A DNA stretch of 64,000 nucleotides from Cyanoderma ruficeps (lineage: Eukaryota; Chordata; Aves; Passeriformes; Timaliidae). The notes under the pieces are model-generated. The model was not told the origin of the DNA. It was given only the letters and a program-made list of their open reading frames with translations, and made no database searches. Made by a program: the position numbers and the translations under genes. Below, piece after piece: positions 40,501 through 51,848 of this stretch (position 1 is the first letter of the stretch; each line of letters begins with the position of its first letter). Where the stretch lies: contig VZDJ01000301.1 of assembly GCA_008694505.1 (NCBI GenBank), forward strand, positions 5,905,274-5,969,273. Direction: 5' to 3'.

Positions 40501-43500
40501 AAGCATGCAAAAGCGTGACATGATCAGTATTTATGGGATCTTTTTATGGCTCTGGTGAGGCTGACCATCTCATGGAGAGGACAATATGCTTGAAAATTTC
40601 TTTTTCCCCTTGTACAGTGCCAAAAGTAACAAAGCCTCTGTTCTTACATTAACCTTGTAGATGTCACTGCTGTGTAATATATGATTATTATCTTTAGTAG
40701 CAAAATATGATCATCAGAAAACACACCAAGATGTTCCACACAAATATACCTTGCAAGACTGGAAAGCAAGAAATGGCTAAAGGTAAGAAACAAAAGGATT
40801 TCTACTGATTATCCTATTAAAATAAAGACAAATTATAAATCCAAATAATTATCAGTACTATGATTATGCTATGAGAAACAAAGAGAGATAAATGAAAAAT
40901 ACCAACAGAAATCCTGTTTTATTCCTAGACATTTATTCTGAAAACAGAAAATCTACCCAGGGTTACCACTGGGAATCAAAGAAATATTTCAGGTACAATA
41001 AAACTCAGCAATTTTCTCCTAACCCCAAATCAAGTCCCAGGGTAACTTTTGCAAAGCAGGATATTCCTCAACCTATTATTTTTCATTCTGCCTAAATTTC
41101 TGGATAAGACTAAAATACCCTGAATTAAAGCTGTACTTGTGTATTTCCAGCTCAGCTGGAAATAGAGATCATGGGGAACATGAGCTGTTGTCAAATTTGC
41201 AGTTCAATGTCAGGAAGTTCAGGGAAGAGGGATGAGCATCAAAACTACAGCATTTACTGTACTGAACAACCTGCCAATGTCAATCATGATTCCTTAAATT
41301 TAGTCAAATATCCCAATCCAATTATTAAAAAAATCTGTAATTTGAATTCTGCTAGGAATTTTGATTATATTATTTCTCATTGTAGATGCATATGTATCAA
41401 TTATGCCCAAATATTGCCTTATGACCTTGAGTGGAATGAGGCATTTATTTTTTTGAAGTACCTATATACAGTAAGAGACTATAGCTATGGGAATGTGTGT
41501 GCAAAACTGAAAAAAATTTATATAAAAGATGGATCAGTTCCCTCGTAGTGGAGAAGCACAGGAAGGTGGCAACACTCCTGGAATAAAGAAAAAAAATCCA
41601 CCTTTCTTTTTAATTCAAGTTCTAGGACAGAAAACACAGTACAGAACCAGAGAGCTGTGAATTAGGACAAACACAAGGCTAAAAATGATGCCTAAAACTT
41701 CAGCAAATTTGTCAAGTGCTTTGATTGAGGTTGAGAATATGAGTCCAAATGGGTATACAGGAAGCAATCATTTTTTCATGAAGAATACGTCCTTTACTGT
41801 GCACACAAATTCTTCCTTCAGAAGGCTGTAAATTACAGTATTTATGGAATCTTAATGATCTAAACACAGTTGGAGCCTGAAGGTCAAGGCTGCAAACTGC
41901 ATCCTAAATTTCTGTTTACAGATGAAGCACAGTATTTATTGCTGTACTGCTTGTGCTGCTGTAGTTAAAGGGCTGCCAGCATTTCCATTATAAACCACTA
42001 TTTCAGGGGTTTATAACTTGCCTATCAATCTTCTGACTGGGATGAAACATGGCATACAAGGTCCTGGCTGTGAGACTGATTTTTTTTGTTTGTTTTCTTT
42101 ACCAAATGACAAAAAAGAATAAGCTTAAAAGTTTTACAAGCGAACAAAAAAAGTGCATCAGGTTTTTCAAGTATTTCTAATGTTCTTGGGACACAATTAT
42201 AGCGTCAGAATATAAAACACATTCACATAACTTCGTCAACTAACAGAAGGACTTTCAATCCCTAAAAACCAAAAAACAATCTAAACAAGACTTATAGTTA
42301 GATGTTTTTTATTTTTTTAATTGAGCAAACGTACTTCAGCTTTTAAATGGCAGCAAAGGACATCAGCAATCTACCAGTGTCCTTGATTCTGTTTATCTGT
42401 GTAGATTTACCATTAAAGGTAACAATTACACACCTTGGCACTGTACAAAGGTTGCATTCTTTTTAAATGAGCATCTAAATGATTATACCCAAGGTGCCCT
42501 TTACTGTTGTATATTCCAGATGATGTCAGGTAAAATTATTCAGAGTAAAGTCAAAGCCAATGTTTTCTCCTAGACTTTGAAATCCTGTACTGTTAAATCT
42601 TGTATCAAATTTAATTAAATTGGAGGGCAACAAGTACAACATTTTCACTTCCACAGTGTGTACTCTGCCAGTGTGAAAGTACTTTTGCTCTGTACTAAAT
42701 ACTGTGGACAGCAGGTGAAAAATTTGTTACATTATGTTTGCATTTCTAGTAATTACATTTTGGTAAATAACAATAATGCAAGCACTGCAAGAATTGAAAT
42801 ATTAGAAGACTCAAAACCCCTCACCTTACAATCTTAAGTTTTGATATAATTTATTTTTACAAATAAAAATTTGGGGCCAGATTCAACAACGTTAAATGTT
42901 GCTGTTGCAATGCAACACGTACATATTACATTATTATTAAACAGTTTTATGGTTCCTTTGCAACACCACACCAATTCAGACAGCACCGCTAAACCTGGAA
43001 TATTAGACTTTATCTAATACCCTTTAGGCTTATTTCTTTATGTTATAAATCCAGTCACAGTAAATTAGTAAATTAGCCCCTCCCCAAATGTAATTATTCT
43101 ATTTTCTTTATCACAGCTGTAAGGCTTTTACTCATGGACAATTTTTGAGTTACCCATAACTACCTTGCTTTTTTCCCCTTTGCTTTTGTTAAAAGATGAC
43201 TGCATTTGTTTTAGACCATTGCTAATAACTGGAAGAACCCTCCTGTGGCTGGATCTTTCTGCTTTCCTTCCCCACCTCTACCACCTGCCTGTTTGATGTC
43301 CACTCCACATGTTGACTTGCATGAGATGTTGGATAATTTTTCCCATCAACTGAAATCAAAGCACAGTTTTGCTGCTTTAGTTGGTTCTGGTGAGAGACAG
43401 AGACCTGCAGACTTCTTAGAAAGTGAAAGATGGGATGACTACGACATCTTAAAACCAACCTGGGTAGTGCAGCTGAATACATATCAGAGAATAATTCCAA

Positions 43501-44029
43501 GTAGAGACAAGATGTTATGAACAGTGACTGACTCAGACCTCCTCATTAACTGGAATGTACTGCCTTTAACTCGCTGAAATGCATCCAAGAACACTGCTAT
43601 ATAATTAAATATGTTAAATAATGCCACCGAGTATCTTGTACAATTCTGAATCTTCAATGAACTGTACAAAGTTTTAAATAAAATATAGGTGGAGCTTGTC
43701 AAGCAGTGTTAGGCTTCAAAATATTTTCCTCTTTTTCTGAAAGCTTCCTGTACAGTCTGACACGTGTTTCTGCCACGCTGCCTGGGCTGCCGTCACACCG
43801 TACGTCTTGTTAGCAGCAATGTCATGACAGAAGTGCTACAGTGCTGCATTCTAATGACCCCTTGCATTGTAATGAATTAATGTTTTCTGCAGAAAGGATG
43901 TGATAGGAAAAAGGCTTTAATTTTGGGTACTCGCTGAGGTTTTTCATTTTAAAAGACAGTTCTGCAAACCAAGCAGTGGGACACCATTTCAGCTCAGCCA
44001 CAGAAGGCGTGGAACACCGTGGGCCGTAC

Positions 44030-44228
44030 CTGTAAAGTCCTGGAGGAGCCTGATGAAGCAGGAAGCTTTTCTCCAAGCCTTGCAGCACATCGTTGAGCAT
44101 CCTGACCCTGACAGGGGCTCTCTCCTCGGGGTCATTGGCCGGGCGCATCTCGTCCGACTGGAGCAGCTCCGCCGTGTCCCTCAGACGTGCTGCCACTGCC
44201 AGCAGCTGAGGGAGGCCTGCCTCATCAC
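44030..44228 (-). CDS. NAALADL2: NAALADL2 penultimate coding exon (199 bp)
   Basis: The minus strand shows the acceptor ctgtccccag, a 199-bp open stretch and the donor gtacgg. After completing the split glycine it encodes 65 residues, including DEAGLPQLLAVAARLRDTAE, SDEMRPANDPEERAPVRVRM and LEKSFLLHQAPPGLY, and ends with AG, which the next exon completes to arginine. The blocks DEMRPANDP-ERAP-R-RMLND-LQ and EKSFL--QAPPG-YR are, from recall, hallmark conserved segments of NAALADL2 and align with the helical dimerisation domain of the transferrin receptor and PSMA. The exon is richer in GC and CpG than its surroundings. The frame stays open upstream into the intron as far as an ATG at 44259, but the acceptor and the phase match show that this extension is intronic. 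Confidence 0.96.
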
Positions 44229-45376
44229 CTGGGGACAGGGACAGCAGGACAGTCACCATGATTCACACACCACTCATTGCTCTTGCTTCCAAGGGAAAAA
44301 TTAATAGCCCAATTAAAAGCTGAGCCTCTTCTTCCCCTGTGAGCAGCACAGAACGGGTCAAGGGAAGCCATAGATCACTCTGTGTAACCTCTGATCTGCT
44401 TCTCAAAGATCAATCTGGGCTCTGGTGCTTTAAGATCTAATAAGCTGTGAGGAATGATTTTTGGGGTACAGCTTGAAATCTAGCATTGGAAAAACAGGCA
44501 TGCAGGAAGCAATGGTTATAAATCAAGAAGTACAACATTTTCTTCTGAGACTGAATTTATTCAATGCCATTCGGTGCTGTTGCTCTTGAATCTGAAAGCC
44601 TGTGCTTGGATTCCATAATGACTGCACTATAGAATATTGTAAAATGCAGAGTTTAATTGAATTTGATTCAACATTTTAGAATCTGAGTCGTTAACAGCAA
44701 TTGTGGAGGGTATGTGAAATTGCTCCTCTTAATCACTTAAGTCATATGCCAGCAAGCCAACTTTAATTGATATCCTAATGCATATTCTAATCTAGTCAAT
44801 ATTATCAAGACTTTTTTAAACTTGGAGTGTTAACTATTGCTTCGTTAGCAACCCCACTCAAAAGAATAGAAAGAATAGAAGCCTGCAGCACCTCAGAGCA
44901 CACCACAATTTCAGTATTTCCTTGTCCATAGTGCAGAAAGAGAAATGTGAATTGGAGCACTGTGAAGGTGCAGCCTCCTCCCACCTGCAGTGCAGGTGAA
45001 GAGTGTGGCCTCCTTTCCCAGTGTGTGCTTCATCTCTACAAGCACATAGAGGGGGAAAGCAGAGCCTGAACCTGATAGAAAGTCAAAAGCAGTATCAGTC
45101 AGCACAAACATTTCCATGATGCAGAAATTTTTTTTAAGGCAAAGATTCACTTCGCCTATTGACCAGAAATCCAACTATCCTTAGATCTTTCAAATAATGC
45201 CTTAATCAACACAAACCATGCAGCTCTAGGAGCTGTCTCACCTCTACATGAATGTGCAAACCTCGAGGAGCTCTGTACTTTAGTGACTGAGATAATGAAG
45301 CCAAGAAAGTGAAATGAATTTTCAATCTCTTTGTGAAATACAAGTGAAAAAATCACAAATAGTAATTGGGGAACAT

Positions 45377-45941
45377 TGACATGGTTTAACCTCAGCTGGA
45401 AGGAGCTGCTGGATGCAGCTGCTCACTCATACCCACTGGCTTTCCTGATGGAATGGGGAGAAGAAACAGAAAGTTAAAACCAATGGGTTGAGATTAGAAG
45501 AGTTAAATAATTGATATATAAAGATGATGATCATAATAACAATAGTAATAATACAGCATCAAAAAGGGAGAAAACCAAAAGAGAGACCTAAAACCCAAGA
45601 CAGACAAGTGATGAGCAATTTTCTTGGGCTGACCATGTTCAGCCTGGCCCCAGCAGCAATCAGCCTCCTTGGCCACCTCAGTTTAAAGTGAGCATGATGT
45701 TCTCTGGTATGAAATACCCCTTTGGCCAGTTCAGGTCAGCTGTCCTGGCCATGCTTCCTCCCAGCTTCATTTGACTCCTCTCTGGCAAAACATGGGAAAC
45801 TGGAAACTCCTCAGGGTGAGAGGACTACTCAGCAACAACTGAAACATCAGTGAGTTACCAACCTTGATCTCATCCTAAATCCAAAACACAGCACCATCTA
45901 CTAGGAAGAAAATTAACTCTATTCTAGTTAAAATCAGGACA
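45377..45941 (-). mobile_element. Degraded solo LTR of an avian ERVL-type family
   Basis: Read on the minus strand, the element begins TGTCCTGATTTTAACTAGAA, runs through a block about an AGAGTTAATTTTCTTCCTAG motif and a 'GGCCAAAGGGG...CATGCTCA' core, and ends GGTTAAACCATGTCA. These blocks match, from memory, a very common avian endogenous retrovirus LTR with TG...CA ends. No internal retroviral sequence flanks it, so it is a solo LTR. The usual TATA-containing stretch is degraded (plus strand tcagtttaaagtgagcatgatg), and the expected ATTAAA poly(A) region is also altered. The flanking pentamers (aacat and aatac) are not a clean target-site duplication, which suggests an old insertion. It is noncoding. 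Confidence 0.85.
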
Positions 45942-48028
45942 AATACCAACCCATTTCTCAAATTATTCATGGCTGGAGTCTGAAAAGTGAGCACATAATA
46001 GGAATGGAAAAGCAAAGATGCATAGCTAAGAAATCCAAGGAAATGCCTGAATATAACACATTCTCCCTCTCATATGGAAAAAGAGATTTGCTCTTGGATA
46101 CATTCCAGCAAAGGAAAAGGAGTTCATAGATCCCACATACTCCTGTCATTCAGCTGACTAGCACATTCCAATCCAGCAAAACATGAAATGATCCAGAATA
46201 CACGGAGAGACAAGACGCTGGTGTGAGAGAAACCGTCAGATTTCCTAAGATATCAAGATGAATTTCAACAATGAACAGAAGCTCCCAGGGGGAACAGGAG
46301 TGAGAAGAGATGGTTTATGCCTGCCCTGGTTTGGGACAAAGTTCCTTTGCTAATGACACTTGACTAATCCACCTTTCCTTAAACAGAATGGATAACAGTC
46401 GTGCTGGTATCTTGATATAAAGGGTTGGTATCTCTCAGAGTCTGCAGTAATTGAAATTCTGATCAAGTTAGGTTGATGCCTCAGAAAAATATTCTTCAAG
46501 CATATAAGCTTGCTACATTTAAGATATTTGCAAAATATCATTATCCTCAATTTTTTTTCAAATCTCTGGCAACCATCCTGTTCAGCTGAAGAACTTCCTA
46601 TTCCCATGTATATAATGCAAGCAATGTGCATACCTTACCCAGCTGGGACTTGTGTCCATATGGAAATGTTTAAATTCACTCTGTTAGAGAGAATCCTTTG
46701 GTTTCAGCAAAGCACTTCGTATTCCAAGTAACATAAAACTTTCATAGTTTTTGTTCTGAATCTTATATAAACAATCACAAGTGTCAGCTTTGCCTTTTCA
46801 ATAGGGAAGGCGAGATAAAGGGAAAATCCATCTTTCTGTATTTGGAAAGGGAGCGAATCAGGCCGTCCTTTCAAACATAAAAAATCCTGTAAATGCTCTC
46901 ACTTTTTCTCCACAGCCCCTAAACCAACTCTTTGTTTTACACTCTAGACCAGCACTTGTTAGAAAACACACACCCAGGCCCTTTTTTAATGCTTCAGTAC
47001 AAAACCTGCAAGAATGGGCAGTGCTACCTCAGCCAACTAAGGACAGAACAGGCGACACAACACACTGAACTGCACCACCCAGAGAAACTGATTTATGCTT
47101 TTCTCAGGCTGAGGAGATGGGACTGGAAGGGCAAATGACTCCTCAAGGAAGCCCTGCATTAACTAATAATGTCTTCAGCACCTTGTGATGCTTTTACAGA
47201 GAAAATCAAGCACAAGTGTTACCTCGTTTAAATGAAAACAATGCCACACTATTATATTTTGTATTCTTTGTCCTTTTGTGTCCAGTGTGAATCATGATGA
47301 ATCATCCAAGCTAGTTGTTTAGTTGCTATAAAAATAAAATTGCAAATACAGGGAAGTGACTCAAGAGCATGTGCACTCTTGATCAGGGAATTACACTGTT
47401 GAATTTCATTGCATTTGCTAAATGTAACTGGATCCTATTCAGAAACAAGTTACACCAAACAGATATTTTTACAGACACCAAATACAATAGCCTTTCCCTG
47501 TGTAACTGATTGCTCTTATGAAAAGCACAGCTAGAGATTTAACATTTTTAAATTGTGTTTGTGCCCTCTGTTATTAAAGTACCTGCCTACAAGTACTAAT
47601 AGGAAAGGGAGCACAGACAAATCAGCATTTTAAGGCATGGTAATTGCTTACCATATATGTGAACATGTGTTTCCATGCAAGAGAGAAGGGAAATTGCTTC
47701 AGGTTTTGATTAGCTTGCAAATTCTGAATCAACTATGATTTGCTGCTGTATTCACTAGGAAAATTTTTCATGCTCTGCAAAATAGGATAAGCAGACCTGG
47801 CAGTAGAAAATCTGAATGGGAAAGCTTTGTAGGAAGGACCCTAAAGGGGCAGAAACACAAATCCACAGACATCCTTAGTGCAAAGAATATGTTGCCATCA
47901 GCTTCAATTTTGCTACCATGACTGCTATGGCCCAAGTAAACTAATCTGGTGTTGCTCCAAGTCTTTTTTTCAAAGAAGTTATGTTAAAGAGGAATGTTGT
48001 GACATTTACTGTGTGCATGTCAATACAG

Positions 48029-48368
48029 GAGCCTGGAGAAGAGCAGGCTCCAAGGAGATTTTATGGTGCTCTTTCAATACTGAAAAGGGGCTTTTATAAT
48101 AAAATTTGGGACAAACTTTTGAAATAGGACGAGGGGTAAGGGTTTTATACCAAAAGATTAGATTTAGACTAGGTGTAAGGAAGAATTGTTTTACAATGAG
48201 GACGGTGGAACACTGGGTTGCCCAGGGAGGTGGTGGATACAAACATTCAGTGCCAGGCTGGATGAGGCTCTGAGCATCCTGATCTACTGGAAGATTTCCC
48301 TGCTCACTGCATTGGACTACATGACTTTTAAATGTCCCTTCCAACACAAACTACTCTATGATTCCATG
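48029..48368 (+). mobile_element. CR1 LINE 3' fragment, antisense in NAALADL2 intron
   Basis: The longest continuous match to CR1 in the genic part. It starts gagcctggagaagagcaggc, passes 'ggacgaggggtaagggttt', 'gatttagactaggtgtaagga', gttgcccagggaggtggtgg, 'caggctggatgaggctctgagca' and tgtcccttccaacacaaact, and ends ctctatgattccatgaa. Divergence from the familiar consensus is visible throughout, so it is not young. Open frames of 110 and 113 codons overlap it but are relics or shadows. Confidence 0.93.
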
Positions 48369-51300
48369 AAGTTATCAGTGACTTTGTACAGAGCTGCTGA
48401 AACTTATGGCCTACTAACACAGAATAGATGCTCATCCTTGCCCTTCAGAACTGAACATTTGTCCATGGAAAATGTGTTTTTTCCAAGACTGTTTTTAAAG
48501 GCTGAAGAAAGGTACTAATACATAATAACCTTGAATGGATACTGAAGACAAGATGCTCAGTGTCTCATGACAAAAGAGATATTTCTGTCTTATATACAGA
48601 TTTGTTGCATTTTTCACCTCTGTTGCCATCAAGAATAAAGGGTGGGAACGGTAAAGAGGGAAATTTTCTGAACATTACAGACAGGAGGAGAGAGTAACTC
48701 TGAAAAGCACCCAAAATGATCAGGGAAATACAGTCAAGCAGGTAAAATTATGCCAAGATGAAGAGCAGCAGATAGCTGCAGGCAATGAGCATGCAGCCAC
48801 CAACTAAATGAGAGAGATATGTTTCTCTATTGATTTTCTTTAAGGACAGAGAGTTTAGCCTGATATTTTGAAATGCACGGGTAGAGACAGGGCTGTGGAA
48901 AGTCACACAGACTTCCCTGGGAACGACTAACTGCAAACCAGATTATTTTAAACTTCTGCTAGTGTTGCCTACTATTATCACCCCAAGTACTTCAGCTGCT
49001 GTAACATCTGTAAAACATCCATTCTGGGGAGGAGAAAAGGCCTAACTGATAGGGAGCCGCACAGAGCTGACACTGCATCAGCCAAAGAGCTTTAAATCAC
49101 GGCTCCTGCACTTCTGGAAAACCAGAAAATCTCATCCGCCCTTAATTTGTCTTCGTAAGCCTCTCCCTCTCAGCCAGTGCCTATCAGAGATGGGTAGAAT
49201 TTGCTCCAGCAGCCTTTGCTGACAGCCACAAGTGGGGATCTCACCTCGCCTGCCTGGTGCTGCACAGCCACAATTCACAGCTGGGGCACAGACACCAGTT
49301 CTGGAGGGTTTGCATCAGTCTGAGTGACTGGCAATAATAAATGCCATCAGCTTCTACAGCTCCCAGGAGAGGGGCACCACCAAGCTGGCTGAGTTTAGTT
49401 TTGTAAACTGGGTGGCTGAACTTGTTCTTGCTGGGACAGTCAGGTGCAAAGGTACAGAAACACCTTTAATCCTGATGAGACACCTGAGAATCTCCATCAT
49501 CAACCCCTGAACCTTGCTGTAACACACACTAGATTTTACAGACAGGCTACAGGGAGCACAGTGCTAAGAGCTTTCAGCAGAAAATACAAATATGTTCTGG
49601 ATAAAAATGCTAGTATACATACACAGCACTTCTATACAAACGACTGTACATTTTTACTTATATAAATACATATAATAATATAGATCATGCATATATACAC
49701 AACATGCTTCCTCAGGTGTGCTTAAAAGCACTGCTTGTATCATTCACACACCAGATTTGACATCTTGTCTGCAGCCTACATCAAGAGATAAATTGGATTT
49801 TCATAGGATACAAGGCCTAGCAAGATATTCCTGTATTTGATTCAAGTTAAAATGGGTCTTGATTTTAAATTTATGGAAGGCACAAATCCCACACAGCTGC
49901 AAGGTGAAGCTACAGAGAATATTCTAAGCAGTCACTTATTTCTGAATTTGTCTAAAATATCGCATGTGTGAATAGAGAGGCAACAGCCTGACTCGCCCTA
50001 GGGACCTGGATGTCAGTCTTGGAACCCTCATCTCCCTTCATTTATGACCACAAGGTTTCCTGTTAAATATCAGACCATCAGCAGAGGCAGAAAAAGAAAT
50101 CTCTCCAGTTCCAATCCTTCCTTTCAGGTAAACCCAAAAGCAGTGGTTTGTTTCCAAGAGCTCTGGTGTGTGCAAGGGGAGAGAACACATGGCCCTGAAC
50201 AGCCTCTCCCCATCTTTCTGAGGAACTGGACAGAGCCATATGAACGTGCTGGAGATGACATAACCTGCCATCCACACCATCCTGAATGTAAGAAATGGTC
50301 TCTGAAGTGCTGAGTAATATCCCAGGGAATTTAGCAGAGCTAATTGTACAGACACCCACCACATTACAGCGTTAAATCCTTTAGAAATGTAAATAAATGC
50401 CGTATTAGCAAGTATCAAGGTATACACAACCTTTTGGGAGTACATCCAGGAGATTGCAAACAGTGACTCAAATATTTACACAGAATTTGACTTCAAGCAT
50501 GAGAGCAAGTCCAACGGGCAATAAAATCTGTGTTCAAGGAATTGGCTGAACCAGATCCCAGAGGCACAAAATTAAGCCTAATGAACCAATATTTTACATG
50601 TCATGCAGATTTACCTTCAACTTTTCTACATTTACAGTTTGCATTGAGTTGGAGAGGGAAACAGCTTGCTAAGACATCCCAACTTTGAACTGGAAAGTTT
50701 GGACAACATAAAATCTTTTGAAGAATGAATAAACCCACGAGACACATAAAAAAGTACAACTTCTCATTTAAGTAACTGAAAAAGGACCATTAATGTTTTG
50801 CAAAATGAAAATAAACTGGTCTTTTATACAAGTCAGAGACAGACAAGACATGAAAGTCACGAGAAAAATCATTAAACAAAACTCCAAAGTGAACAGCTGG
50901 GAGGAAATTTAGACTGCTGGCCCTACAGCCTAGGAAATAATTTTCTCTCCCCTGAAGTGGTAGAGATAAATGATCTAACTGAACATAGAGAGAAAAAAAG
51001 TCAGTTTAAATCGACGTTTCCTGTTACTCAAAATAAAGAAAGAGGAAGAACAACAGAAGATATCTCATGTTCAGTAGAAGGAATACCAGCTGAGCCACAC
51101 TCTTCATTTGATGATCATCCCCTGCTGTGTTTAGGCTGAACTAAACCAATGTTTATGTGCCACAACAGAGCTAAAATTACTTGTCTCTTTAGATGCTCAC
51201 TGATTCCAGACCAATACTTGCCTACTGACTCCTACGTCTTCAGAATGATGGATGGCAAAGATTAAAGAAAAGGTATCATACTTCTATGAGTATGTGTTAC

Positions 51301-51754
51301 AGAAAAGTGGTGCTTTATAATGTAGGGAGTGAATGAAATGCAGGGGTAGCACCTCAACATTGAAAAAAGTCTTTACGTTTGAGATACGATCTCACAATCT
51401 GCTGAAGGATATGTGAAGTTTGGGTGTGATTTTATAGAACTTACTTCTTCTCTATTTAACAGATCAACTTGAGAGTTTCATAAACCTGTAAGGAGAAATA
51501 TTTTCCAAAGGTCTTAGGACACTACAGGTAACCTGTACTGCTTAACTGACAGAGTAACATCAGAAGAAATCTAAAAGCTTTATGGCTTTCTTTAGCAACA
51601 AAACCTGCATTTTATTCAGCAATATATAATGACTCTATTTAACTGGTAAAATCACTGGCTATTGTTCAAGTATTGAAAATACGTATCAGGGATTAGAAGG
51701 TTCCTTTCCCCCCCCCGTATTAATGGAGAACAATATTCCTTCAATGAAGATTAC

Positions 51755-51848
51755 CTTTCAGACTGTTCTGGACTTCCAACGCGACGTCGAGGGCATTAAA
51801 CGGCAAAACCGGATCAGCGGCAATTTGCAAAGTCACTTGTCCTGTTAG
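51755..51848 (-). CDS. NAALADL2: NAALADL2 antepenultimate coding exon (94 bp)
   Basis: The minus strand reads a pyrimidine-rich acceptor (tttttttcag) followed by 31 full codons and one extra base, then a gtaatc donor. The peptide begins LTGQVTLQIAADPVLPFNAL and continues DVALEVQNSLK. From memory of the vertebrate NAALADL2 protein, this is the start of the C-terminal transferrin-receptor-like dimerisation region, where the family reads L(S/T)GQV-LQIA--PVLPFNALD-ALE-Q. The exon enters in phase 0 and leaves one base (G), which pairs exactly with the GT opening the next exon to give glycine. The exon is too short and lacks a start codon, so it does not stand out as an open frame. NAALADL2 is a type II membrane protein of the M28/PSMA-like family, generally thought to lack peptidase activity. 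No frameshift or stop is seen. Confidence 0.93.

Larger units (their letters stand above)
29510..44029 (-). other. NAALADL2: NAALADL2 last intron (14,520 bp)
   Basis: Bounded on the minus strand by donor gtacgg (next to 44030) and acceptor ttctctttcag (next to 29509). I see no other exon in it. It contains an A/C-only tract at 32.9 kb, a 23-bp near-palindrome at 41.15 kb, a poly(T) tract with one N at 37.5 kb, and a CpG cluster at 43.76-43.80 kb. A 171-codon open frame on the gene strand at 30511-31026 has no recognisable family and is judged to be chance. Confidence 0.9.
44229..51754 (-). other. NAALADL2: NAALADL2 penultimate intron (7,526 bp)
   Basis: Bounded on the minus strand by donor gtaatc (next to 51755) and acceptor ctgtccccag (next to 44228). 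It holds a degraded solo ERVL-type LTR (45377-45941) in the same orientation as the gene and a CR1 fragment (48029-48368) in the opposite orientation. The rest is AT-rich unique-looking sequence with no supported gene. Confidence 0.9.

Noticed and set aside
43822..44259. Reading the whole 145-codon frame as one protein starting at the ATG at 44259
   Set aside because: Splice sites at 44229 and 44029 and phase matching with the neighbouring exons show that only 44030-44228 is coding.
48006..48518. 110-113 codon frames on both strands
   Set aside because: They overlap the 48-kb CR1 copy and have no independent support.
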